From Thalassia testudinum (Eukaryota > Streptophyta > Magnoliopsida > Alismatales > Hydrocharitaceae), in assembly GCA_037157565.1 (NCBI GenBank), contig JAZHRO010000036.1, forward strand, positions 131,386,001 through 131,450,000: DNA of 64,000 nt. Direction: 5' to 3'. Numbering within the stretch: the stretch's first letter is position 1; the number at the start of each line of letters is the position of its first letter. Positions 21,678 through 32,568 of the stretch are shown piece by piece. The position numbers and the translations under genes are program-made. The notes below the pieces were generated by a model, which was not told the origin of the DNA, ran no database searches, and was given only the letters and a program-made list of their open reading frames with translations.

Positions 21678-22808
21678 ATGGAGGGAAGCACATCAGCGAT
21701 CAAATTTTCCGAGAGGCAGTCCACAACCCGTCCGCCCTACTTTGGCGGGAACAACTACAGCTACTGGAAGCTGAGGATGAAGACGTGGCTCCAAGCCACT
21801 GAATTCGAGGTATGGGGATGTTGCGAAACCCCATACGAGATCCCGAAGCGACCCCAAGGAGGCTACTCGTAGGTGCAGATTCTAGAGCTCTCACTCAACG
21901 TAAAGGCAATGAATGCCTTGTATTGCGCATTGAGTCCAAAAGAATTCGAACGAATCCAAGAGTGCACCACCGCCCACGAGATATGGAGGAGGTTGCAAGG
22001 CACTCATGAGGAGACGAGCTCGGAAGAAGATCTCAGGGAGAAGGAAACCACGTGCCTTGGTTTCATGGCAATTGGAGAAAGTGAAAGCGAAAGCGACTCA
22101 GACAATGAGGTAAATTTTGATCTTCAAGAAGCTTTTAATGAACTTTTTGAGATTAGTAAATCACTTAGGATAGAAAATAAAAGCATTAAAAAGAACCTTA
22201 GTTTTCTTAAAAATGAAAATGATAGGTTAGAAATAAAACTTAAGGATCTAGAAACTTGTCCTAAAAATGATAACCTGTTATTAGAAAATCATAACCTCAT
22301 CAATGAAAATAATAAGTTGATTGAGGAAAATGATAGTCTTAAGTTAGAAATTTCTGATTTAAAGACTAAGATGCAAACTATAGAAAAAGAAATTGCATGT
22401 CTTAGGGAAAATTCTAACAAATTAATCAACAAAGTTGATAATTTTTATAACCCTAAGGTTGAGAAAGGATCTCCATCAAGGAGACCTTCTAACAGATCCG
22501 GATCCAAGCTAACTTGGATACCGAAAAAAGAATTAGAATCTTGTTTTGTAGGGTTCAAGGATAATTACAACACAAAGGACTGGACCTACAAACTCAAAGC
22601 TGGTCAACTCAAGTTGGGAGAACCAAGGAGTAGACCAAGGAGGAGAACAAGAAGACCGACGAGACGGCGAACAAACGACGGACCCGCTGCACGTCGACCT
22701 CCAGATTGGAGACCGGCGCCAATGCCCGGGCCTCCAAGCTACGGATGGGAGCCCCATCCGATGTGGCATCCACCACCACCATTCGGGTCATTTTATTGGC
22801 CATGGTAG
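21678..22808 (+). pseudogene. Cop2 gag-derived frame with core deletion and one in-frame stop
   Basis: The frame starts at a Met 40 bases past the primer site. The first 64 codons give a copia gag N-terminus (PPYFGGNNYSYWKLRMKTWL). A TAG at 21870-21872 interrupts it, and the same frame then stays open for 311 codons to 22808. After ALSPKEFERIQECTTAHEIW the text jumps within a few residues from a THEE motif to the acidic, Ser-rich FMAIGESESESDSDNE segment that in Sirevirus gag follows the zinc knuckle. The capsid core and CCHC knuckle therefore appear to be deleted in frame (inferred from the family). Then follow an Asn/Lys/Glu-rich coiled coil (about residues 90-190 of the second part), an Arg-rich block (251-266) and a Pro/Trp-rich tail. 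All pol domains are missing. Confidence 0.8.
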
Positions 22809-22854
22809 GTGAGGTAAAACCCTTTACCCTATCTTTTTATCATAAGCATTTAGA

Positions 22855-23134
22855 TAGGGGGAGTCAAAATTAATGAGCTAATTGTCAATTTTTAAGGGGG
22901 AGATATAAGGTAGCTAAATTTCCTTTAGTAAGGGGGAGAAAAATAATAGCTATCTTGTTATTACAAAAAGGGAGAGAATATTACCTTTGTTAAAATAAAC
23001 TCATAGAAGAGCATGTTTTAAGGGGGAGTTATAGGAAATATAAAATCAATTAAACCTTTTTGATAATGTCAAAAAGGGGGAGGATTTTTATGCATTATTA
23101 TTTACGGTTTTGTCATCATCAAAAAGGGGGAGAT
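22855..23134 (+). promoter_or_regulatory. Multiple polypurine tracts of Cop2
   Basis: Six GGGGGAG tracts and one AGGGAGAG variant are spread over 280 bp. The last, AAAAAGGGGGAGAT at 23121-23134, abuts the 3' LTR and is the expected plus-strand primer. Repeated tracts of this kind upstream of the 3' LTR are a known Sirevirus trait and support the lineage call. Confidence 0.85.
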
Positions 23135-24887
23135 TGTTGGTGCTAGAGCACCACGATCATTTGTTTTGATGATAACAAAACACGTGTTATTTAACATTTG
23201 CAATTTGAGTCCTAGATTTCAGGTCAATTGCAAATGTGGACGCGTTTAGACGGAGTTCGAGCTCGCATCCAGGATGGATTGGAGGAGCTTGACGGAAAAC
23301 AGAGGAGGTTCGCGTGGAGCGAAAGATTGAAGATGGAAGGAAATGAAGAATAGGATAGATTTCCTTCTTTTGTACTTGTTGTATTTTTTCGTTTCTTTTG
23401 TTGCTCCTTATTTTCCTTAGAAAATTATGTTAAAGAGCCTCAAAGAACCCTAACAGTAGTCCTAGGAACACCGGCACAACCCTAGGATACTTAGGTTTTC
23501 TGTAGAATACTTAGAAAACCAATATAGGGTTCAAACAGACTTTCCAGACGTCTAATTCCCAAATAAGACGTCTGATAATGTATTTTAAGACGTCTGACTG
23601 TTGTTTCAGACGTCTGATAACTGTTAGGCTGGACATAGTTAGTTCTGTCTGATGAAATCAGACGTCCAGACCTTAGACCAGACGTCTTAGGAGACGTCTG
23701 ATGACTTTGCCAGACGTCCAATTAGTGGACCGTTGGCTGGCTTAGAAAACACTCAAGATTATGACCGTTAGAGCCTTATCAGACGTCCATAGGACTTTCC
23801 AGACGTCTGATAAATGACCGTTTTGCCTCGACTGACCCAAAATCTCTTCTTAGAGATTTTCTAGCCGTTGCAACGTTTGGAAATCAATTCCCACAGTAAA
23901 AGTAGGTTTCCAGACGTCCATACTTAGTTCCAGACGTCCTGTATGTCGTCTGATGGACTTGCACAAAAACCCTGTTTAGATCTGATTCAAGTCAGGGAGA
24001 AACCCGCATAGAATCAGACGTTTGACCTTTTAATCAGACGTCTTAAAGTGGCCTTCCAGACGTCTGATGCCAGAGTTAGACATCTGATGACCCTGTCAAA
24101 TGCAATCATTGTCCTGATTTCGGCCTGATTCTCTTGGACTTTGTTCCCAACGGCTATGGAAGCTTTTCTAAGCCTTCCAAAGCCTTCCTAAGGCCTCTAT
24201 AAATAGAGGGGAGCCTTTACACACCTAATACACTAAGAGACACACAAAACACACAAGATATACACCTAGAGAGACCAAGATACACTAAGATCAAGTATTT
24301 CCACTCTCTTGTGTCCAAGAAGCACTTGCTCTCTAAGCTCAAGTTCTACATCTTGAGAGCATCATTCCCTTCGCGCACCCGCTCTCCCGCCGTTATCTAC
24401 GAGAGCAACATTGCGCCGTTGCGTGGCTCACGCACCTGCGTCATCGTCGACGCACTCCTTGCAAAGGGGAGTTTCCTAAATCCTATAGAAGCTTAGGTTT
24501 AAATTACTTTGTTGGCTCTATAGGTTTGTTGTTTTATTTTACCTTTGTAATTTGGTTGGGTATTCGCTTTGCGAATTCCCGTCTCCTTCGTGGGACAAAA
24601 TCCTTCTCGTGGAGAGAAGGGGTTGAGGAACGCTACCCTCGTACTCGTAGCGTGGTTGTACTGAGGTTGAATCACCCTCGTTTTAAAGTGATTCATTTAG
24701 TGGATTTGATCAACTAGGTTGATCGGAAAATCCTAACTCGAGAGGGTTAGGTGGTGGTTTTCACCCGGTTTGGGTTTCCACCTAAAAATACGTGTGTACA
24801 TTTTGTGATTGCTTATTTTTGTGATATTGCTTTATATATTCAATTCCGCAATTTTATTACGTCACCCCTCCTGGTAGGGAACTTTCA
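23135..24887 (+). repeat. Cop2 3' LTR
   Basis: It is nearly identical to the 5' LTR. The TATA box is at 24198-24205 and the AGACGTCT array at about 23547-24085. It keeps several array sites that are mutated in the 5' LTR (for example near 23607 and 23660) and has lost others (for example near 24018 and 24079). Confidence 0.93.
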
Positions 24888-24892
24888 ACTAG

Positions 24893-26702
24893 ATCACACA
24901 CTTCACACATAATGCAGGAGAACCACTTCATAAGGCATGGGACCGCTTTCTGGATCTCATGTGGAAAGGCCCCCATAATGGAGTTCCTAAATGGGAATAA
25001 ATCCAGTCTTTCTACCAGGGATTCCATGAGGATATTGGGCTTTTTGTCAATGCAACCTGTGGTGGAAACATCATGGCTCAGCATGACGATACAATTTGGG
25101 AGATTGTCGAGAACATATGCGAGAACTCCATAAATAATGAATCTATAGGTGTGTTCGACCAGACGACCACCCATGCATTGACAAACACGCAAGGGCCACA
25201 CAAGACTCAAGGCCTATCCACACCCGTCAATCTAGAGTTGGTGACCAGTCCCTTGGACAAGGCTCTATTATTGAAAAGAAAGTGGATGAATTGACTCGAC
25301 ATTTATAGAGGAAAACTATTGCACAGCAGAGCACATATGCGTAACCGCCATTAGGTAGGGAGGTTGTGCATAACGTTTACCACCACCCTCACTTGGGGAT
25401 GGAACCATATCCACCACTGTTTGACCCCAGTTTCGGAGGCAACTCCAGACTTGCCTACTCTAGTTAGGGGAACTCTGAACCCTCATACCCTGACTTTTCT
25501 AGAGTTCCTCAGACCTGCGAGGATCTCCACACCATCTAGAATGATCCTTTCTCCAATACCTACAACCCCGGATGACGCAATCATCCTAACTTTGCGTGGT
25601 CAGGTAATAATCAGAACTTGAAACCTCAATTCCAATCCCGACCACAGGCTCTGTACCCATATCAGCCCACTCAGCCTAGGCCCAATCCGAAGTACCAATT
25701 CGAACCATCAAGGGAAGATCAAATGAAACTGATTCTACAAACCCTGGCTAACATTCAAAAGACTAGTGTGGCCATGCAGAAATAGAACAAGGATGAGATT
25801 ACAGAGGTTTGAAATCAACTCGCACAGATGGCTGGGTCTCACTGGCCTAGTGTACTCCCTTCTCAACCTCTGCCAAATCCAAATAATGTGTCGAACCAGA
25901 GACACGTTATGATCCCAAATTAGGGCCAAGCCAACTATGTTTATCATGCCCCTTCTGCTCCATCACTCGACGGGATGGTGGCTTCAACATTGTATTTGAG
26001 ATATCAGCAGCAACCACCTCTTTTATAGACTTTGAACCAGAACCAGGTAGGCCTTAATTCTATCACCACCCATAGTGGCATATCAACTTAGGATCCCCCT
26101 TATCCTACTACTCTAGACTTGGTAGTTCAGAGCCTAACCCTAGAATGGTTATCCAGGACACTCCTATCCCAAATCTAGGGCCTGAACAAATCCTAGAGGA
26201 ACCTACTGAGGTTCCATTTCCTAAGGCCTTGACCAAAGGAAAGAGGAAACCCAAACCTGTGGCACATGAGGAAGACCTGGTCAAGCTCCTTAAGCAAGTC
26301 CAGGTAAACATCACCTTGATGGATGCGATCCGTCACGTACCGGCTTACGTGCGATTTCTGAAAGATTTATGTTCTCCAAAGTGTAAGTCGCGAAACGAGG
26401 ATGGGAGTCCAATCGTATTGTCTGAGCAAGTTAGCTCAATCATCCTAAGAAACTCCCATAGAAAGTAAAAGATCCTAGCACCCCTTTGATCTCCTGTAAG
26501 ATCGACGACCTAGAATTTGATTGAGCTTGTTGGATTTAGGAGCCTCCATAAACCTGATCCCTACATCCCTACTAGATCATTTTGAGGAAACTGAGCTCAA
26601 ACCAACTGAGGTGACCTTGTAGTTAGCAGACATATCAATCAAGTCACCTAGAGTTCTCGAGGATGTTCTAGTTAGGATTCGAGATTTCTATTTCCTGGTG
26701 GA
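24893..26702 (+). pseudogene. Z: Athila gag C-terminal part and protease, decayed
   Basis: It continues the gag of Z directly after the Cop2 target site (THFTHNAGEPLHKAW-like). The frame at 26145-26468 matches the conserved block PEALTKGKR...[16 protein letters not shown] of Athila gag-pol. Near 26535 a protease motif [11 protein letters not shown] is intact, but the frame is closed by stops on both sides. Similarity ends at RDFYF, where LTR X2 enters. The rest of Z pol is not in the window. Confidence 0.85.
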
Positions 26703-27599
26703 TGTTTGCACAGCAAAAATACACTAGTAAATATGCCATCTTGTGTTATTTCCTAGCATTTCCATTGCATCTTATGTAGCCCTACTTGCATTTGTAAATA
26801 TACACCTGCATGCATTTATAAAGAGGGGAAGAGAGTGAGAATAATTGGCCATCCAATCCACTTCTATTATTAACATTTTCTTTAAGTGTGGCATTGCAAT
26901 TTCACCATTTTTCATTTTTCATTTTTTATTTTCCTTTCTCTTTCGTGCGGCTGCAGGGCATGGTGCGCGAGCCTCTCCGCACCTCTCCTCCTGCCAGCAG
27001 CTTGGCAGGGTGCCCGCACCTCTCCTCGCCATTCCTCCTACCTACAGCATGGTGTGAAAGCATGCCCTCCCTCTTTAAAACTCCTTGCTCTCTCCCTTGC
27101 TGTGGGAGCATCCACCTTCAGACCACTCGCACCCACACTCTCAGTGGCCAACCTCCTTCCCTCTCCCTCTCCATACACAGTTCCTCTTCTCACAAGTTGA
27201 GAAGAGGCACACCGTGCACAAGAGAAAACTCACAGTGGTCTCAGACCACCACTGTGAGTTCCACCACTGCCCAGCTCTTTCGTGAGCAGGTGGGTGTGGT
27301 GGCTTCGCATTTTGTTTTGCTTTATTTCGTCTCCTCCGCCATTAGCACTGAGCTCCAAGCTCTCAAGCTCTGAAGCTCCAGCTCGCCCATTCACTGCCTG
27401 CAGCTTCAGCCGATCATCGCGTGCCTGCCTGCAGACCGCGCACAACCTCTTTGCATGCGTGCAGGCGCTCCACAATGCGCTTGCGCATGCAAAACCTGCT
27501 CCAACCGGTTGCCAAATCGCGCACGCACTGTAGCGCGTGGTCTGTGTGACACTGTAGCCACCGTCATGTTTCTCACTTAGTCAGTGGCGCGACGCTCTC

Positions 27600-30365
27600 T
27601 GATGAGAACCTCATCATGAGCCATAACTAGCTCATTTTGACCTAATACAAAGGATAAAAGCTCCTACATATCTCAAGGAAAGGCTTAACTCAGAGAATTC
27701 TGAGTTTAAGAAGAAAACAAGTCATAAGGGGTAAAAATGCAATTTTACCAGTATAATCTGCATACAGGGTAATTCAGGGCCCAAACATAGGTCAAAGCAA
27801 CTTAATAAGAATAAAAGTGGGATGAGATGATCTAGCAAGGGCTACAGCAATTCCAAGAAACTAAATGATAATCTGTAACCCTAAAACAACCCACTTCAAT
27901 TCACGAGGTTCGAGGCAAAGTAAAAATAGAATAAACCCTCTAAAATTCATAGAAAAATAATCTCTAGGGTTTAGAACCTTCAATTTGGCCTTCAGAACCC
28001 ATTTTGACCTACATTGAGAACCATGCCCAATTAATAACTTAATTTGGGTTTTTGCATAAATTGATCGGTCAAACAAGGTTTAATATAGAAATGAAATTCA
28101 CCATCAGATTCCTTAGGTCCTAATTAATCATGTATAAAAACTTGAGCTTAAGAAGAAACCTCCTTGACCGACTTTACACTTTGGTCCTCATATATTTACT
28201 TTTTGGCCCTCAACTTTTGAACCGTCGCATTTTGGCCCCTAACTCTCCTTCGTTCCTTGCGTTCAGGTCCCCCCTGCAAAACCTGCCAGCACCATGCTCC
28301 GGCGACCTTGCGCGGAGCATGGCGCCGCGCAGGGTGAGGGGGAAAGCCTGGCAAGTAAACCGGGGGTGCCCTGCGTCGTCAGCCGTCGCAGGGACACCCC
28401 CCTGGTCGTTGTAGCCCACCATACCGGCCGTGCGAACGCACGGACGGTATGGGTTTTCGTCTCCGGCCATCCTCCGGCGAGGGAGACACGTCGTCTCCCT
28501 TCGCCTTCCTCCCTGTTTTGATCCCTATAAATACCCCCCGTCGCTCCACCGACCTGGGCAGCTCGGATCTGACGGAGAAAACCCCCAACTTTCCTCTCTT
28601 CTCACTCCGGCAGACGCTCACCAGCTCCGGCGGTTCCTCCCCCTCCTCCTCTTCGCTCTGCCGCAATACCAGCAGCAGAGACTTCCTCCCCTGCTCTTCC
28701 CGCGCCACGCCGCACCCAGCTGGCGCCTCTCCAGCCCTCTCCTCGCCGCCGCCCCTTCCCCTGGGCATCTTCTTCTCTGGCGACAGTCGATACGACTGTC
28801 GCCCTGCTGCTCCCCCTTCGTCCCTGCAAGTAAGCTAGAACTACTTCCCTTCCTCTCCTCTTTCTTTCCCCGATTTCAATTTGTTCAATTAAGCCCTCGA
28901 CCGACCCTGACCATCGTCACCCCCTTCGTCTCCGGCCACCCTCCAGCGAGATGTCCCCATCGCTCCACAGCCTCACACGCCTCGCCGACCCTCACCGAAC
29001 CTCCGCCTCATCACACTGAGCACCCCCCACCCCTCCACTGCCACTCCATACCTCCGTAACGCTCCCCCAAACAAACCCATTTCTCCGGTTGCAGTCCAAC
29101 CTAGGGCTGCCGCCAGACACCACCTTGCGGCTTGCCGCACAGCTCCACACCTTCGCCGTGCCACGGCGAAGGTTCCCCAGTAGTTTGATCAGGCCGAGAG
29201 GCCATATTCGTGTCCGACAGGTTCTGAGGCTCGACCGCCATTAACGCACATTGAAGCAGCTTCTCCCGCGCTCTAGGCTTGAGGACTCCAGGTCTCCAGC
29301 TGCTGCGGATTACGGGGAGTCCTGCGAAGGCAGCCAGCCAGCAACCGACGCAAATCGAAGCTGCAGCTGCAGAAGCAAGGCCGCGGTCTTCCAGCAGGCG
29401 CATGCGAGGAGAGGCCTCCGTTTAGTCCCACATCGGTAAGCCTCACAACTTTCTCACCGTTTAACTTGATTTTGTGAATAAGCCTTACTGCCTCAGCACA
29501 CGGGGTGAGGTCCCCTTCACCCGCCCGGTTACCCGGTCTCGTCCGCGCTCACGCCCCGCGGACCTGACCCGACCCGACTTAGACTGACCTGCACTCCTCG
29601 CCCACCACGCACGCCGGTGGGCCTGGACCCAAGCGGGACCCGTACCCGACTACCCGACAGCTCTGGGAGAGCTTTCCCAAGAGTGGTTTCAGAGAGAGAG
29701 AGACGTGGGGGGGGAGAGGGTAGAGTAGGTTTTGTCTTCTGATGTAAACTCTGAAGTGTGCAGGCACAGGTGAAGAAGAAGGACCGCGGAAGAAGAAGGA
29801 AGCTGAGGGAGACACTGTAGCAACAAGCAGTTTAAGTCGTCTGATTGGAAAATCAGACGACGTCCTGAAGGGAAAAGAAGAAAGAAGGAGGGACGACGTC
29901 CTGACTGGAAAAAGAAAAGAAGAAAGAAGGAGATCTGAAGAACAACAGAAGAAGGCAAGGAAGAGGAGAACACAAAAGAACAAGGGAAGAACTGAAAGAA
30001 GAAGAACAAAGAAGAAGAAGATCTGAAGAAAGAAAAAAAAAAGGGAAGAGCAGGAACAGCTGAAAGAAGAAGAACATCACCACTGCAGAAGAAGAACATC
30101 ACCTCTGCAGACAAAGAAGAAGAAGATAAAAGAAGATCTGAGACGAGGAGAAGCAAAGAGAAAAGAAGACAACAAATTCTTTCTCTCTCTTTCTTTATTT
30201 TTGTAAAAGAAACATGTATATCTCTAGAATACAACTTGCTCCCTGAGTTCGACCTCGGGAACTCTTTTATTTTCCGAGTAAAAAATTTATATATTTGAAA
30301 TGATGGCAACAACTGGCTATACTACAACGCTATAACAATAAACTCGGTTGTCACTACCACCATCA
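27600..30365 (+). repeat. A 5' LTR
   Basis: It starts TGATGAGAACCTCATCA and ends CACTACCACCATCA, 2766 bp. The TATA box TATAAATA is at 28526-28533. One hairpin (28420-28451) lies about 75 bp upstream and another (28779-28803) about 250 bp downstream of it. A pair of AGACGTCT-like sites at 20-bp spacing is at 29835 and 29855. The GTTCGACCTCGGGAAC block is near 30247. Compared with both terminal LTRs of B it keeps a 259-bp segment that they lack. Confidence 0.93.
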
Positions 30366-30369
30366 TTTT

Positions 30370-30387
30370 TGGCGCCGTTGCCGGGGA
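30370..30387 (+). promoter_or_regulatory. A primer-binding site, tRNA-Asp
   Basis: TGGCGCCGTTGCCGGGGA is complementary to the 3' end of plant tRNA-Asp, the primer typical of Athila elements. It follows the LTR end by four T residues. The same site is found in B and C. Confidence 0.93.
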
Positions 30388-31295
30388 GCAACGGCTATTC
30401 TAGAGGTAAACATTCCTGTGTCTTTTTAATTTCTGATAATCTCCTCTCTTTTGTGCAGAAAACTACAGGAAATCAAGAAGACAAGCAACCGCGCGACAAC
30501 CACTCCGAGGACAGGTAAATTTTTCCTCTCGCTATTAACCCCTAAACTCTAAAGAGGAAGAAAAGAAAAGAACAAGCAATATAGGGCTAACCTGTCTTCC
30601 ATACTTAGTAACCATAAAAGTTGCATGTTTTCAACTCATTAGTCCTGCACACTATTAAGGGTATTTAAGGGCTAACACATTCTTGCTTGAGCCCTAATTA
30701 CCCAACAAAGAACTAACTGGACCAAGTAGAGCCAACATAAGATTCAACATTAGGGTTTTAGAGACACACTACTTAAATCAAGAATGGAGAAAATCCAAAA
30801 GAAGTGTGCCTAAACCATTGATTGAAAATACCTATTCAAAAGAAAACCTAAAACAATTGGCTCTCTAAACACTTGAACCCTAAAAGACAAGACCTAAAAG
30901 CTCTCAAAGAAAACAAGAGGTAAAGTTGACCCCTTGGGTCAACCAACCTTAAATTAGGTCACTCTTTGCACTTAAAAGACTAAAGTTCAAGTGAAACCTT
31001 AAGCACCCTGATCTTAAAATTGGTAGACTTAAGAGGTCAAGATCCCCATTCTGGTCTACCTGGAACCGCAGTGACAAGAGAGGTCGGGTGGGGGAAACCC
31101 TGTAACCCGTGGGGACGCTCTACCGTGTAGGGGTCTTCGCGGGACTCTCCCTCTCTGGCTGCCCAGGTAATTCTCAGGTGGACGATCTTTCTGATCAAGG
31201 GGTCCATCTGCCCCGCACCTCTATAGTCACCCAACACATTTTTGGGTGCCTTGATTGGGTCCAGCACCTTCTAAACTTACCTCTTCCAACAGTGC
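30388..31295 (+). other. A untranslated leader
   Basis: This is about 0.9 kb of noncoding leader between primer site and gag. Its last 280 bases match the leaders of B (60784-61030) and C (57177-57450) closely. No coding frame is conserved among the three copies. Confidence 0.75.
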
Positions 31296-32568
31296 ATGTA
31301 CGGAAGGAGGTCCCTAAGACCACCCTTAAGACCTCCTTTAGAAATTCGCTCTCGTCAAGGCCAAGCCTCGACGCCCGTGTTTGTGCAGAAACACCCTCAC
31401 ATTATTCTCTCTTCTGATTCAGAACCAAGTTCTTCTTCTTCCCCCATCATGGCTCAGCCAGTTGAGGAAGAAAATAATCTGGAACACCAGCTCCAGCGAC
31501 TCAATGACCTCTTCCAAAACTTCGTGCACCCACCACAGCGTCCTATGATGCGGGACCACTACAATCCTGCTGCGGTGGCCATTGAGCCTCGAGTCAGAAT
31601 CCCGACTGGAGGACCTGATTCCGAATTAAAGCCCAACATGATTCATGCTATACCTAAATTCCATGGGCTTAATTCTGAAGATCCCTTCCAGCACATCAAA
31701 CAGCTAAAGCATCTGGCCCACACTTTTGGATCAGATGCGCAAAATCGAGATATTCTTCTCATGAAGATGTTCTCCTTTTCTCTTATGGACAAGGCCGCCC
31801 ATTGGTATCAAACTCAGACCCGGCCGATCAACACTTGGGAAGAACTTCAATCCGAGTTTTTGAATAAGTTTTTTCCCGTTGGTCGGACCAACGCTTTGCG
31901 CCATCAGATTACACACTTCACTCAACAATCAGGAGAACCTCTCCATGAGGCATGGGATCGTTTTCAGGATCTCATGAGGAAGTGCCCCCATCACGGAGTT
32001 CCTAAATGGGAACAAGTCCAATCTTTTTACCAGGGACTCCGTGAGGGCATCCGCCTTTTCGTCAATGCAACTTGCGGAGGAAACATCATGGGTCAACATG
32101 AAGACACCGTATGGGAGATTCTCGAAAACATGTGCCGGAACTCCATCAACAATGACTCCATGGGATTATTCGACAGGACGAATACCCGCGCAGCGACGAA
32201 TCTTAAGGGAGCACATGAGACGCAGGGCCTGTCCGCATCAGTCGACCTGGAACTAATGGCCAGTCGATTGGACAAGGTCTCAATCATTGAAAAGAAGGTG
32301 GATGAGCTGACTCAGCACTTGCAGCGAGCCACCTCCGCCCGTAACTCCTTTGCACAACCTCCTTCCACACAGGAGACTGTGCAAAACATCCTCCACCGAT
32401 CTTCCCCTGGGATGGATCCATATCCATCCCCATCTGATTCTTGGATCGGAGGATCATCCGATCCTTTCTACACCAGCAAGGGGAACTCCATTCCCCCTTT
32501 CCCTGATTCTCAGGAGGTTCCTCAGACCTGCGAGGACCTCAACGCCATCCAGAACGACCCATTCTCCA
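31296..32568 (+). pseudogene. A gag, N-terminal 424 codons, truncated
   Basis: The frame opens at [11 protein letters not shown] and is uninterrupted through the capsid-like part: [52 protein letters not shown] and [16 protein letters not shown]. It ends at NDPFS, where the element breaks off. The open frame runs on to 32816 only by reading into X2, which gives an unrelated Pro/His-rich tail. Gag packages element RNA. Without protease, RT and integrase this copy cannot move by itself. It keeps the segment that B has lost by a 23-base deletion. Confidence 0.88.

Larger units (their letters stand above)
19872..24887 (+). mobile_element. Cop2: complete gag-only Sirevirus-type element (TR-GAG)
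   Basis: It has two LTRs of 1752-1753 bp, a 1.5-kb internal region with primer site, one gag-derived frame and a polypurine tract, but no protease, integrase, RT or RNase H. Perfect ACTAG target duplications flank it (19867-19871 and 24888-24892). It is inserted in gag of Z. Such terminal-repeat elements carrying only gag are known in plants and must borrow enzymes from autonomous relatives. The LTRs differ at roughly two dozen positions by eye, many of them C/T or G/A at CpG sites, so it is older than C. Confidence 0.93.
27600..32568 (+). mobile_element. A: Athila element reduced to 5' LTR, leader and half of gag
   Basis: The element has a full LTR (27600-30365), tRNA-Asp primer site, leader and gag up to NDPFS, then stops abruptly in ...TTCTCCA at 32568. 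CTCTC lies directly outside both ends (27595-27599 and 32569-32573), and X2 sequence continues on either side, as the comparison with X1 shows. It therefore begins TG and ends CA with a 5-bp duplication although its 3' end is internal gag sequence. There is no polypurine tract or 3' LTR. Confidence 0.85.

Noticed and set aside
28430..29059. A 209-codon frame in the LTR of A
   Set aside because: B lacks 259 bp of it by an out-of-frame deletion and the overlapping frames are equally open, so it is GC-rich LTR sequence without coding constraint.
29689..30312. Leu/Phe/Ser-rich frames of 134-258 codons (also at 33882-34658 and 61706-62486) that look like membrane proteins
   Set aside because: They are readings of a TTCTTC-rich tract in the U5 side of the LTR. 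Copies differ by frameshifting indels.
31165..31295. A possible small intron in the leader of A, from CAG-GTAATT to CTTCCAACAG just before gag
   Set aside because: The homologous acceptor position in C reads CTTCCGG, without AG, so the intron is not conserved in the intact element.
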